The notes beneath the pieces are model-generated. The model was given only the letters and a program-made list of their open reading frames with translations. It was not told the DNA's origin and did not search any database. DNA of 48,544 nt, from positions 1-48,544 of the forward strand of contig CAKOGP040001925.1 of assembly GCA_933822405.4 (NCBI GenBank). Reading direction: 5' to 3'. The translations under genes and the position numbers were made by a program. Source of the stretch: Cylindrotheca closterium (Eukaryota > Bacillariophyta > Bacillariophyceae > Bacillariales > Bacillariaceae). Shown here in pieces: positions 20,921-30,583 of this stretch; within the stretch, counting starts at the first letter, position 1, and every line of letters begins with the position of its first letter.

Positions 20921-22848
20921 CTATGGCTCTTCAGGACCAGAATCAGGGATAGCGATCCCAACAGACTGAAATGATCCACCACGAACACCGCTGTTGGTAG
21001 CTCGCGTCAATTTCAAGTCATTTTTGTATCCACTTTGCTTACTGGTGCTGGGTATGAGTCGGCAAAATCCACCTTGACATACGTCAGTCCCACAACAGAC
21101 ATCACCACCGGTGGTGCAAGAATTGGCTCTTGCAACGCAGGTGATTGGCGATGAAGTCGGGAAAGGAGTGCTGGGCATTTCTGATGGAACTATTGACGGA
21201 GGACTGCTTGGCTTTCTGCTGCTAACCACAGTTGGGGAACTTGACGGAGCAAGAGATGGAGAGCTGCTGGGTCCCTCACTACTCAGCTTAGTGGGCGAAA
21301 TAGACGGAGATGCTGTGGGCCGGTCCGAATCTTTGACAGTGGGAGTTGCGGAAGGAGATTTGGTCGGAGATGATGATGGAGCTCTTGTGGGCATATCTGA
21401 CGCCATCACGGTTGGGGCAATCGTTGGTGAGGACGACGGAAATCTTGTAGGAAAATCCGAAGCCATCACAGTTGGAGCAATCGTGGGAGCTTTGGAAGGA
21501 CTGACAGTTGGGTCACTTGTTAATGCAGCAGATGGGCTGATAGTAGGTGACAGTATGGCTGGTTGGGGTGCCAAGGTTGGGCATCCAAAATAAGATGGTG
21601 GATTCACTGCAATCGAACAGACGGTGTCGCTCAAGAAGGAATCATCCTCCAAGAAGGTTCGGATACCAACAGCTGGATACTCTTCTCGAGCACAATCGAT
21701 GCCCCTAGATTGGATATTCGAAAGTTAGTTCAAATTGTATTCCATCCATTGAAAATTCTCCAAGACCAACTTACCATGCCACGGTTCCAATTTGGACATC
21801 ATCTTCGGGGGTTTCTCCAAGAAGTATGTATGGGCTTCCCGAGTCTCCATAACATTGTCCCTTGGCACTCTCCAACAAGCTGCAACATAATTCAATCGTG
21901 AGTGGCACGATTCAAATGTATACACAAGCAAACATTTTGGTTTCGGAAACGAATACATACCATATCATATCATTGGATATTTTGGGCACGAAGAATTCAT
22001 ATTCGTCATACATTTCTTGACATTGGCGATTGGACACTACTCCCATGGTAACTTGTTGCAAGACTTTCGGAGGATCTTGTGTTTGTTGCGTGGAAGAATA
22101 TGTTTGCCCCAATCCCAGTACTGTCACACGATCGGTCAATACTGGAAGAGCGGCATCGCCACCACCCTGTAACAAATTCAGTCGAACTACCGGCCGGGTG
22201 GCACTTGCGGGTGATTCGAGCAAAACCAAGAGTTGGTCGTGGGAACGATTGCTCAAGGTGAAACGTGGATTCGAGTATGTATCGACAATAGGAATACGTT
22301 CGGCCTCATTGTGTTGGACATCAATTTGGCCATGGTACTTTCCAACAATGGCAAATTTCAAATTAGTTCTGTAGAGAAGCAAAAGTAAAAACACAATAAT
22401 ACGTGAGTGCAAAGTCCATTCATGAACATTGTCAGTGCTAGAACTAAGCATAAAATACAACTTACAGACCACAGTGTGCTGCCGACAATACCACGTTGGA
22501 AGCAATCAGACTACCACCACAAACAATTCGATCTCGGTCGTCCACCAACGCCACAAAATAGGGATACCGATCTGGATCAGGAGCCTTGATACCATTGACA
22601 ATTCGTGGCTGCGGTGCTATTCTAGGATAACCCATCCATTCGGCAGTGCGTCGTAGAGTGGAATGGTGCATCCTCGTCTCGGTGGCAGTGTTGTCTTGTT
22701 GTTGTTGTTGTTCGTTTCCGTTCGGTTTCATGACTTTGTTTGGGTTCCTTGATCCAATCATGGTGGGATTATCGTGGTTTCTCGTAGATGATACTCCAAG
22801 GAGATAGCATAGAAGCGTTGTGCATGCGATGAATTGGGAAGACATCAT
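20921..22848 (-). CDS. secreted chymotrypsin-fold serine protease with PT/PS-rich tail (4 exons)
   Basis: Exons 22848-22466, 22368-21961, 21879-21775 and 21704-20921 join in frame to about 559 aa. The introns are 97, 81 and 70 bp, all GT-AG. Signal peptide (MMSSQFIACTTLLCYLLGVS) and a propeptide with a poly-Q run lead to the S1 domain, starting at RIVNG (about residue 83). The triad is complete: His125 in LSAAHC, Asp172 in RSHDQLLVLL and Ser277 in QCYGDSGSP. The splices rebuild these motifs, which supports them. The residue at chymotrypsin position 189 appears to be Gly, not the Asp of true trypsins. The catalytic domain ends near NPPSYFGCP. A long degenerate SxxPTxxPS repeat follows, then a small Cys-rich module (SCTTGGDVCCGTDVCQGGFC). 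An extracellular or wall-attached protease is likely. Confidence 0.88.
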
Positions 22849-23287
22849 ACTTGTTGCCGTTGTTGTGATTTTGAAATGTTGTGAAGATTGTCTGTTGGAG
22901 AAAGGCAATGATGGAAGCTCTAGGTGACCGTTGGTTTGTCCCAAAAGAAAGGTCGCAAGCACCTCTGCTTCTTACTCGGATGCGGAAAGGCTGATTTTGG
23001 TTGTCGTGTGAATGTGACACAAGATCGGAACGTTACGAACGGATAGATCCAACTTGTTTAGAATGGTCTTGGTTTTTGCTTTCCGATTATGACGCGTGAA
23101 TCGTGAGTGAATGAACCGACGACTTGATGTGCCGGCCAGCTCATTTTTCAAAGTGAAATTCCTTGCTTGCGTGTATTTTTCATGTGGGAGTCAAAACCAA
23201 AATTCAAACATGTGGAGTTTTCTAGTACCGAGGTGTGGAGTCAGTCAGTCAGTCGTCAGTCAATCGATCGGATTATCAAAACAATCT
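22849..23287. other. 5' flank of the protease gene
   Basis: No gene is seen. A short GTCAGTCAGTCAGTCGTCAGTCAATC repeat-like stretch occurs near 23239-23270 and TACCGGTA at 23289-23296. Confidence 0.5.
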
Positions 23288-23611
23288 TTACCGGTACCTG
23301 GTACTGATAATACGAGTACCCCGCATATAAACACAGACAAAAACAACAATCACAATAATCCCCACTATGAATAGGCTTTCATTCAACGGCGCCACTGCAG
23401 CGTGTCTCGATGATGCAATGAGACTTTCAAATGACTCCAATGCTGTTTCACTCAGGAGTTTCTCATAGTAACGAGCAGGATCCATTTCACTTGGCCACGA
23501 CCTTGGAAATGCAACAAATAAAACAGCATCCTCTTGTGCCGCGATCTCTGAATATTTTGCGACAAGAATGATGATTTCTTGGATCCGCCTTCTATTTTCG
23601 ATATGTATCAT
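23288..23611 (-). CDS. possible small membrane protein
   Basis: 107 aa from an ATG at 23611 with an in-frame stop shortly upstream. The N-terminal half is soluble and charged (ARYYEKLLSETALESFESL). One strong hydrophobic segment follows (FIVGIIVIVVFVCVYM, about residues 80-96), then a basic end. No family is recognised. Its 3' end runs through the TACCGGTA palindrome at 23289. It could be a real tail-anchored protein or chance. Confidence 0.3.
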   Translation of the reverse strand: MIHIENRRRIQEIIILVAKYSEIAAQEDAVLFVAFPRSWPSEMDPARYYEKLLSETALESFESLIASSRHAAVAPLNESLFIVGIIVIVVFVCVYMRGTRIISTRYR

Positions 23612-23835
23612 AGTTTCGCCAAGTCAGGCTGTTCGGTCTTCCTTCGCGTCGCAAAACGACCGCATTCAATGAATCTCTGGGCAACATCACGGCATCATCA
23701 AGTTTCCACTCGAATGACGACAAACCATTCAATCAGACATTGCCTTCAGAGATGGCATCACGGGACATAGTCTACAGCCCTCTTCAAAGGAAAAATGATA
23801 GGTAGATTCACCCATCAGTACTCTCCATCGCTTCA

Positions 23836-24711
23836 ATGCAAACCAAGAAAACGCTTCAGGATTGCGTGAGAAACTACATTTATGGCGTTTGCTATTTGTG
23901 TCGAAATGTACTCCCATTCACATTTTGGAAAATAATTTTGGCACAGTTTCCTTCATTCCTGCTCGAATCCCTATTCCAATGGTTGAAAAGTCGGAGTTCT
24001 GCCCATCGCAGCCATCTGATAGAAGCTTGTGGCAGCGTCATATGCGTTAGCACCATCCTATGCTACGTTCTCATTCGGATTCTGGGAAGTCCTGTTCGTT
24101 GGCTCTCCTGGTCACAGGAGAAAGAGACGATTATTTACCGTGTACTTGTCGGTCCTATTCGGGAGGAGATAATCTGTCGACTAATACTGCAGTATGTTTG
24201 GGTCTTGGTCCAGGATTTGATTCGGTCGAGATCTATCCAAGCACGCCAAATGTCACAAGAGCAGGCGAGCAAAGAGTCGAAACCTGCTCTTTTGGGCCTT
24301 TTGAATCATCGATACTCCTTTCGATTGCTGAGTTCTCTTATTTTTTGAGTCGCTCATATTGGAAACCATTGGGATCTGTATTCAAGCAACGATATTGATG
24401 TCCAGCAGAAGTTTGTATCGCACGGCATCTTTTCTGCGGTCTCCGCGTTGCTAAGCAGTTTCCTTTCCTTCGTTCCTCTGTTTGAGAATAGAGGTGTGAT
24501 GGCGGCTATTGGGGCGCATTCGGCTTGGAATCTAATTGCAACATTGTGGCTGAACAAAGCTTTTAGGTCCATTTTGTCTTTGTTATCGTTATTCTGGGCA
24601 CTCAAAGTCGTTCATGATAGTATTTGTGACGATGGAATGGACGTATTTGAAGCACTGTGCCCTCTCCATATCCATCAGAGATGGATTTCAAAAATAAGCG
24701 GCCCATGTTAA
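23836..24711 (+). pseudogene. CPBP-family (CAAX protease / Rce1-like) membrane protease interrupted by TGA
   Basis: From the ATG at 23836 one frame runs to 24711 (291 positions) with a single internal stop, TGA at 24346-24348. Both sides belong to one protein. Motif 1 is GPIREEIICRLILQY (EExxxR); motif 2 is SSLIF-[stop]-VAHIGNH (the family has FGxxH); motif 3 is GAHSAWN (HxxxN). Several hydrophobic helices fit the intramembrane glutamate-type metalloprotease fold. The stop sits where the family usually has Gly, so a single GGA to TGA change explains it. No intron can remove it without deleting the conserved helix. Family members cleave prenylated CaaX proteins or act in other membrane proteolysis. 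Alternatives are stop readthrough or a sequencing error. TGA ends other genes here, such as the one at 8490. Confidence 0.8.
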
Positions 24712-25107
24712 AATGGACCCCGGCAGAAATCGCTAAATATAATGGCCTGACGTTGAAGTGTTTGTTACGGCGAAGCGAACATGATAAATTTTACCACCTG
24801 ACTTCGCGGCATTATAAATAGGATCTATCAGACGTGGTTCCTTGGTGTATCTTTTCTCCTTTCCATTTAGCTTAGCTGCAATGGAAAATATCTATTGTTC
24901 CGGAGTCGAAGCTCTTTACGTCTGAAGAACCTATTCGGAAATATGTCTTTTTTCCGGAGTTCTATTCTACGAGCATTATTCATAATTAGCACTGTACGCA
25001 AGTAGCCCTACTTCTTCGGGTTCTGAAAATCGTAGTCTTGGAATCCACCATTACGAAGCAACATTATAGTGCTCACAACACCATTTCCATTAAAATCCAA
25101 AAGCACA
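24712..25107. other. intergenic region
   Basis: No gene is seen. I looked for a selenocysteine-insertion (SECIS) hairpin here because of the upstream in-frame TGA and found no convincing one by eye. Confidence 0.4.
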
Positions 25108-25347
25108 ATGTCACTTCAAACATTCATGGCCGAACTACTGCAAGAAAACCAAGCAGCAGAAATAAGAATCATACGAGACGATGCTTCACTAGACTCGTCG
25201 TCTAACCACTCCCAGCAGTCGTTACGCTCTCGAAAAGCTGTGAATTGTTGCAGAAGCAATAAGCCTCTTGATCGGTTCGGGGTAAAGTGTGGTGCAAACG
25301 CACAAGCTCCACCCCGCATGCCAATCAGAGCCTCTGAAAGGGGTTGA
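25108..25347 (+). CDS. small diatom-type hypothetical protein
   Basis: 79 aa from the ATG at 25108 (MSLQTFMAELLQENQAAEIR). The N-terminus is an amphipathic helix-like stretch followed by IRIIRDDASLD, then a Ser/Arg-rich part and the ending APPRMPIRASERG. I have an impression of similar short diatom proteins (an MSLxTFxxELxxE start and PPRMPxR-like motifs near the end), but this is recollection, not a search result. No membrane segment is present. Function is unknown. Confidence 0.45.
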   Translation: MSLQTFMAELLQENQAAEIRIIRDDASLDSSSNHSQQSLRSRKAVNCCRSNKPLDRFGVKCGANAQAPPRMPIRASERG

Positions 25348-25784
25348 GGCGACAACAAGAAATATCCGTTGGCTGGATGACATCGCTCGACCCATTTTAA
25401 TCAAATGATCTGTACCGAGAACAGTTGACCGATGGGAGGGTTCTCGAGGAGATTTCCCTCTGATCTAAACCCGTACGAGGTTGTCGCTCGTAGCACATCT
25501 CTGCAAGATCTGCCAGTGCGAGATGTTCTGGGCAATGTGGATATGAAACCAACCTTTCTATCCTGGAGAGCTTGGCATGATCTATAGCCCTTCCATAATC
25601 GAATGAACAAACTCAATACTAGAATATCATCTCCCAACCCTACAATAAATTGACGCCTAGAGCTTCGAATCATTATCTAAGCATTTTAGTGATCAATAAA
25701 ACAATGAACGAACCAAAAATCAACACTTTTTAGAGTGCTACTTCTTTTGCTTGCTGGATAGTCAGTGTGATAGGCTACCGGCAG
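25348..25784. other. intergenic region
   Basis: No convincing gene is seen between the small ORF and the 3' end of LRR copy 4. Confidence 0.5.
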
Positions 25785-27638
25785 CTATTGTCCGAAAAGA
25801 TCGTTGCCACCGCTATCATCGGCGCCGTCTGCTGAAATTATGACCCCGTGACTTTTTCCTAGCCAGTCAATACTCTCATGGCACGAGGATTGGTGTGACG
25901 AAGCTTCCCAGTCATCATCTGGTTCCACGTTTTCTGATATGACAGCTACAGGTTCCAAATCGTCCAGGATATCATGCTCGGAACCAAATTCAGATTCAGA
26001 GAGTGCGCCATCCGATAGCTCTCCTACTGGATCTGATGGTGTCTGCATTTGATCCGGCAGTGGGATCATGGAATCCTTGTTCTTGCCAGAATCATCCAAA
26101 GGCTCTTTTCCAATTTCAGTTATATGCACTGTTGAATTACCGGTCGTTGCCTTCTCGATCTTGCCAGAATCAGCAGAAGGCTGTTTTACAATTTCAACTA
26201 GTTCCGGTGCTGGGATGCCCACCGTGGCCTTTTTACTCTTGACTGAATCATCAGAAGGCTCTTTTGTAGCCCTTGGTGACAAACTGGGTCGCTTCTTTTT
26301 TGACGCTTTCTTCTTCTTAGACGGAGTTTGTGATGATTTCACCGCATTCACGGCTTTCTTCTTTTTCGATGGTGTCTTTGGCGATTGCACCGCTGCCAAA
26401 ACTTGTTCAGGAGCAGCTTCCATACTATTGAGTTTTGCTTCGACGTGTCGTGAAAGCAAGTCCATATACTCCTTGTTTCTCAGTTGCATGACCTGCTCCA
26501 GCTGTTTATTCTTCTTTTTCAGCGCGGTGTTTTCTTTTTGAAGGATTGCGCATTCTCTTGCCGTCTTCTCGAATTCTTTTCGTGTCTCTTCAGCCTGAGC
26601 CTCAATAAAATCAATGTGCTCTTCGAAGTCTTTGACATCAACCATGTTTGGCTGGTCAAGTTCTAGCATGTTCTTTGCTTCGGCTAATTCGTCACGTTGG
26701 TCCAAAGCTTTTTCAAGTAGCTCTTGTGTCGCCTGTCTTTGTTCGTCCACAAATGTGAGCTCTTCTTGTAGCTCCTCTGCGAGCGACAGTGCACCTTCAA
26801 GTTGGACCCTTCCCTTTTTTATTTCCTCAACGAGCGAATCTTTATCCTTGGCAGCGGACTCAAGGTCTTCCTCGGTCGTTTTGGCTTTTCTCTTCATATC
26901 ATTCAAAAGTCCTTTTAGCATGTCAATTTCTTTCCTTGCCTCCGCGAGCTCTGATGCATGCACTAGATCTGATGTATCGTTCTCTGGTGGGCCGCCTTCC
27001 GAAGATTCCACTGTTCTATACTGTTCCACAAGATCAGCTTCCACTTCTTCAGCGGCTACCGCAACCTTGGTCCAGAACTTTTCATTTCTAGTATTCTCTA
27101 TAATGACTTCGTCTGGTACAGCATCGGACAAGAGAAAGCATACTTCTGATGGCATGTACACGAATTTCAGTTTCCGACAATTCGAGAATGCGCCACTTTC
27201 GACTTTTTCAAGTCCCAGATTGAATGCTACCTTTTCCAGTCCGCTACAGCCTAGAAATGCGCCCTGTCCCACTAGTTGAATTGTTGATGAAAATGCGAGG
27301 TATTGAAGCGCTTTACACTCGGCAAAGGCCGAAGTTCCAAGTTCCTCGAGTCCGTCGTTGAAGAGTACGTGCTTCAGCTTCTTGCACGAACGAAACGCCC
27401 CCGTCTCGATTTTTTTCGTGGTACTCGAGAGCCGAACGAAGGCCAACTGTGCACAGCGATAGAATGCACGATGGCCAATCACTTCTAGGCCGTCGGAAAA
27501 CTCGACAAACCGCAACTCTTTGCAATCTGAGAATGCGTTTGGTTCAATCTTTTTCACGGTTGGATGAATATGAGCTCGAACAGTATCTTTTGGGACCTGT
27601 TGGGATCCTCCCATGTAGATGAAACGCTGGTGTGACAT
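25785..27638 (-). CDS. BspA-like LRR_5 / coiled-coil protein (copy 4)
   Basis: 617 aa from an ATG at 27638. FIYMGGSQQVPKDTVRAHI opens the family N-terminus; about seven LRR_5 repeats follow to residue about 175 (ALQYLAFSSTIQLVGQGAF is typical). A long coiled coil (about 230-410) carries heptads such as LVEEIKKGRVQLEGALSLAE. A Lys-rich part (TPSKKKKA twice, then SKKKRPSLSP) could be a nuclear signal. After it come three degenerate repeats of about 27 residues with PSADSGK/PLDDSGK cores and an acidic tail. It lies 8 kb from the other three copies and is more diverged. It probably acts as a scaffold; no enzymatic motif is present. Confidence 0.85.
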   Translation of the reverse strand: MSHQRFIYMGGSQQVPKDTVRAHIHPTVKKIEPNAFSDCKELRFVEFSDGLEVIGHRAFYRCAQLAFVRLSSTTKKIETGAFRSCKKLKHVLFNDGLEELGTSAFAECKALQYLAFSSTIQLVGQGAFLGCSGLEKVAFNLGLEKVESGAFSNCRKLKFVYMPSEVCFLLSDAVPDEVIIENTRNEKFWTKVAVAAEEVEADLVEQYRTVESSEGGPPENDTSDLVHASELAEARKEIDMLKGLLNDMKRKAKTTEEDLESAAKDKDSLVEEIKKGRVQLEGALSLAEELQEELTFVDEQRQATQELLEKALDQRDELAEAKNMLELDQPNMVDVKDFEEHIDFIEAQAEETRKEFEKTARECAILQKENTALKKKNKQLEQVMQLRNKEYMDLLSRHVEAKLNSMEAAPEQVLAAVQSPKTPSKKKKAVNAVKSSQTPSKKKKASKKKRPSLSPRATKEPSDDSVKSKKATVGIPAPELVEIVKQPSADSGKIEKATTGNSTVHITEIGKEPLDDSGKNKDSMIPLPDQMQTPSDPVGELSDGALSESEFGSEHDILDDLEPVAVISENVEPDDDWEASSHQSSCHESIDWLGKSHGVIISADGADDSGGNDLFGQ

Positions 27639-27874
27639 TTCAGTTACCGATCTTATTGGGAAAATTATTGGTATTTTGTTGTTGTTGTTGTAGAATTGGG
27701 TATTACACCAGTTATATATCTATATGGTGATGCCGGAGATTTTTTCGAGGAGAAGTATTTCGGAGTTATTTTTCCGTTCGTTTTCCGGGTACCGATATGA
27801 CTGCGCTCGAAAGGGCATCTCTATCAAGGATAAAGTCTCTACTATATGTTTTTCTGTCGTGAATTGCACACGTG
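27639..27874. other. 5' flank of LRR copy 4
   Basis: This contains a short TTG microsatellite near 27676-27693. No gene is seen. Confidence 0.5.
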
Positions 27875-27934
27875 TACCAGTGCAAAACGTGTTGTTGTTC
27901 GTTAGCAATTGTCGTTCGTAAAAACGGCGTAATC
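27875..27934 (+). repeat. left terminal inverted repeat
   Basis: Matches the reverse complement of 29470-29512 with two mismatches and one 17-bp insertion (27903-27919). The insertion repeats the GTTCGT hexamer, so it probably arose by local slippage. Confidence 0.9.
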
Positions 27935-28219
27935 ACCCCTTCGAAGTTGCCGAGCTTGAAGGACAAGGTTCCATAAAAATCCAAGCAGATCAGCAGGAAG
28001 CTTGTTATTTAAGGAGTCTACATGCTGATTGGCTAGTTTCCCCATTGAGTTCTGGTAGAACGGTCTGTAGATAAAAAATTGCATATTTTTTATTTGGGCG
28101 CTCTGAGGCCGCGCCAGAAAACGGCGTAGTCTTTCAATTTCGTTCATCACGTAGCATACGGTACGTAGAATAGTACCATTAAAACTTCAAATCTCCCACC
28201 AATAAAACAGAAAGAAACG

Positions 28220-29213
28220 ATGGGGAAGTCAAGCAAGAGGCGTACGCAAGTAGCTCCAGAGGGGTCAGATGTAGAGATGGCCATGACAAGGGAGAAAAAG
28301 AGATTGGTAATGCACAAGATTAGAATGATGCATCCAAGTATCGACATCAAGCGATCGGATATCATACCTTTGATCCACAAAGCGTGGACTGTATCCTTCG
28401 CTCGGAAAGAACAAAATCTCCATGCCATCATCGCAAGAGGATGGTACCATCTTGACATGAGACTGTTGAAAGACACAGATATCTTGAACACACGGGTGGC
28501 TCATGTCAACACTCCCGAACGATCCACTGCAGCATTGGACGATTCTGGAACTCCACCAACTCCCCGAACAGCAGGAACTCCCGAATTGGTTGATTGTAAT
28601 GCTACTGCTGACAACATTGGACCCTTAGCGCTCCTCAACATGAATGTTGGCAATAGCGAAATCATGATTGATCTTGTTCAATACATGCGCAAAAATGCTG
28701 GCGCCCAAGCGGCTCTGCAAGAGCGCAAGGGAAAGGTTGCTCTACGAGGCAACGCCCATGAAGGGTTCTTGAAAGATTCAAAATTCACTACTGGGGGCAT
28801 CTTCAATTCGGAAATCCATTGATGCTTTTCACAGTCGCATGCAAAAGTATGAAAAGCTCGAACTCGATCGGCAAAAGCCCAACTCCAAACCAATCACTGT
28901 GAATCAACTTGCCATATGGTTCAGCGTTCGGAAGACGAAGGCAGACAAGATCCCAAAGCGGAAGGATCTCCAGATTGCATTGATGGAAGAATGGGCTGGT
29001 CGACCGATCCTGACGCTCAAACAATATCTTCTTGATCAAGGCAAAGATGAGATGTATGTAAATATGGTCTTTGCAGAAAGAGCCAGCATCGCAGCAGAAG
29101 CAGAAGCTGTTGTAGAGGAAGGATCTGATGGGGATGGATTGTTGGCTGATCGTCGTCTTGATATGACTGCTGTTGCAAATGGTAGTGAGAATTCCATGAT
29201 GGTTGAGCTCTGA
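28220..29213 (+). pseudogene. frameshifted transposase-derived gene
   Basis: Two ORFs (28220-28822 and the frame containing 28839-29213) are parts of one protein separated by a one-base shift near 28805; the second frame is open upstream of its first ATG (SIDAFHSRMQKYEKL). The N-terminus reads KSSKRRTQVAPEG, then DIIPLIHKAWTVSFARKEQN and IIARGWYHLDMRLL. The AWxxSFxxxxxNxxAIxxRGWxxL pattern is one I associate with the region just after the DDE catalytic core in stramenopile DDE_1/pogo-like transposases. The catalytic part is absent, so this is the C-terminal remnant of a larger gene or an accessory protein. The C-terminal region is Ala/Glu-rich. Confidence 0.65.
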
Positions 29214-29469
29214 TTTTGAGAATTTGAAACTACGCCGAAAATCTGTTCTTTTTTCACGTAGCTCTAGTACATTTTTGCGTAAAATTGCATTTGTCGTTCG
29301 TGGCCAAAAATTGACCAAAAACAATCCAACGAAACCCTTCAGCTGAGCTCGCAATTATAGACCTACCAGCATTCTCACTACATCTTCAGGTAGATTGGAC
29401 ATTTCTAGACAAGGCTAAGGGGTGGAGAAGCGATCTGGTAAACTCGAAATCGTGGTCGGAAAGCGGACA

Positions 29470-29512
29470 GATTACGCCGTTTTTACGAACTACAACACAT
29501 TTTGCACTGGTA
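29470..29512 (-). repeat. right terminal inverted repeat
   Basis: 43-nt arm: reversed and complemented it starts TACCAGTGCAAAATG and ends in ACGGCGTAATC. It gives the uninterrupted form of the repeat. Confidence 0.9.
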
Positions 29513-29615
29513 CCAATCGGATCCAATGTGGACCGAAACTCCGATGTGTCTGCTATTATTTTTGAAACATTTCACCACCCTCACTTTTCTTTCAAGCGAG
29601 AAGCAATTAGGCAAC

Positions 29616-30583
29616 ATGATGAACAATGTTCTTGACACCAAGTACCAAAGGTCTCAAGAATTTCCACCAGTCGAACAAATGGCCCTATCCACCAGAAAAA
29701 GACGGGACGCAGGCTCTGATTCGCCAACGACTTGCGGATTTCAACCCCTCTTTTGTCATAAATTTCACTGACAATGATGTTGTCTCATACATTTGACTGA
29801 CAATGTTGTCTCCAAACTCGCATGTAGGTTGGATGCTTGCACACAACGCCATCCGAATGGAGATCGAGGAAATGATTCAGGCGATGGAAGCTTCTAAGAA
29901 ACGCGGCGGTATACAGAAATGGGAAGAAATAGCCTGCGTCACCAAGGCGTGGAAGACTCACTATTTGCATATTCACTCTCACCATTCCAACAAAGATGCA
30001 ATGCTTATGCCCTATTTGGAAACGCGAATCAGTTATCCCGACAAGTTGACCTCAGACCACAAGGAGCTGGTGGCCAAGCTCGATAGAATCAATGCGATTG
30101 TCGAGTCGCTCGGTCAGAAGGAAGAAGGAGACTCTGTAACGGAAGTGTTTGGTGAATTGCGTGAATACCAAGGACTAATGCTTCCACACTTGAAAGAAGA
30201 AGAAGTATCTAGAGCGTATTTCGAGCCTCCTGAAATTGGTGAAATCACTCAAAGGATACTCGCCGTGGCTCCAAAGGTAGGATACGCCTCTTTATTTTGG
30301 ACAGATTGCCACCCCGAGAAATCTCAACTCTCTTTTGTTTTGCACTCATAGGTCGAGATGGGATCATTCATTGTATGTCAAGGTATCAACGAATTCCGCA
30401 ATGGATTCATGGAATGCCCAATTCAAACCATGCGCTGCTGAGTTCGACAAAGACTTTAACAAATCAGCAGTGGACGCTCTGAAGAGTGGAACCGACCTGG
30501 CAAAGAAAGCTTGCTGCATTGTCCATTACACAACATTTAGAATGAGTCGAGACCATTTTCGGCCGGACAGACCAGAAATATAA
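29616..30583 (+). pseudogene. hemerythrin-like gene, frameshifted copy
   Basis: Paralogue of the intact gene at 32512. The start (MMNNVLDTKYQRSQEFPP) matches the intact MTLDPLDKKYQKSPDFPP. The frame then shifts before the WPYPPEKDG segment, and a roughly 125-bp unrelated stretch precedes GWMLAHNAIRMEIEEM. The metal-binding core is intact (HIHSHHSNKDAML, then HLKEEEVSRAYF), and an intron at 30277-30351 (GTAGG...ATAG) matches the intact gene. In the last exon about 29 bp are missing after GFM compared with the paralogue. This throws the frame to an early stop, while NAQFKPCAAEFDKDF continues in the next frame. The core alone might still be made from the ATG at 29803. Confidence 0.75.

Larger units (their letters stand above)
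27875..29512 (+). mobile_element. degenerate TIR DNA transposon (pogo/Tc1-like, TA-flanked), about 1.64 kb
   Basis: The ends are inverted copies of each other. The outer part starts TACCAGTGCAAAA and runs 28 nt with two mismatches. The inner part is a perfect GTTCGTAAAAACGGCGTAAT match extending one more base. The left arm has 17 extra bases (27903-27919). If the first TA is the target duplication, the element is of the TA-inserting (Tc1/mariner/pogo) type. Inside is a broken gene (28220-29213) resembling the end of a DDE_1-type transposase. No DDE catalytic core is present, so it cannot move on its own. Its right end lies about 100 bp before a broken hemerythrin-like gene. Confidence 0.82.

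Noticed and set aside
24346..24348. Selenocysteine reading of the CPBP in-frame TGA as a firm call
   Set aside because: The position is normally Gly and no clear SECIS hairpin was seen in the 3' flank; it is kept only as an alternative.
24320..24355. Intron acceptor at TTATTTTTTGAG in the CPBP gene
   Set aside because: It has a fine pyrimidine tract, but using it would delete the conserved SSLIF helix; direct reading fits the family better.
26614..27279. Serine-rich + strand ORF of 221 codons
   Set aside because: Antisense shadow of LRR copy 4. Similar shadows exist opposite the other LRR genes, the protease tail (21111-21593) and the acidic protein.
28803..29354. Minus-strand ORF of 183 codons inside the transposon
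   Set aside because: Antisense to the transposase remnant, with no protein-like motif.
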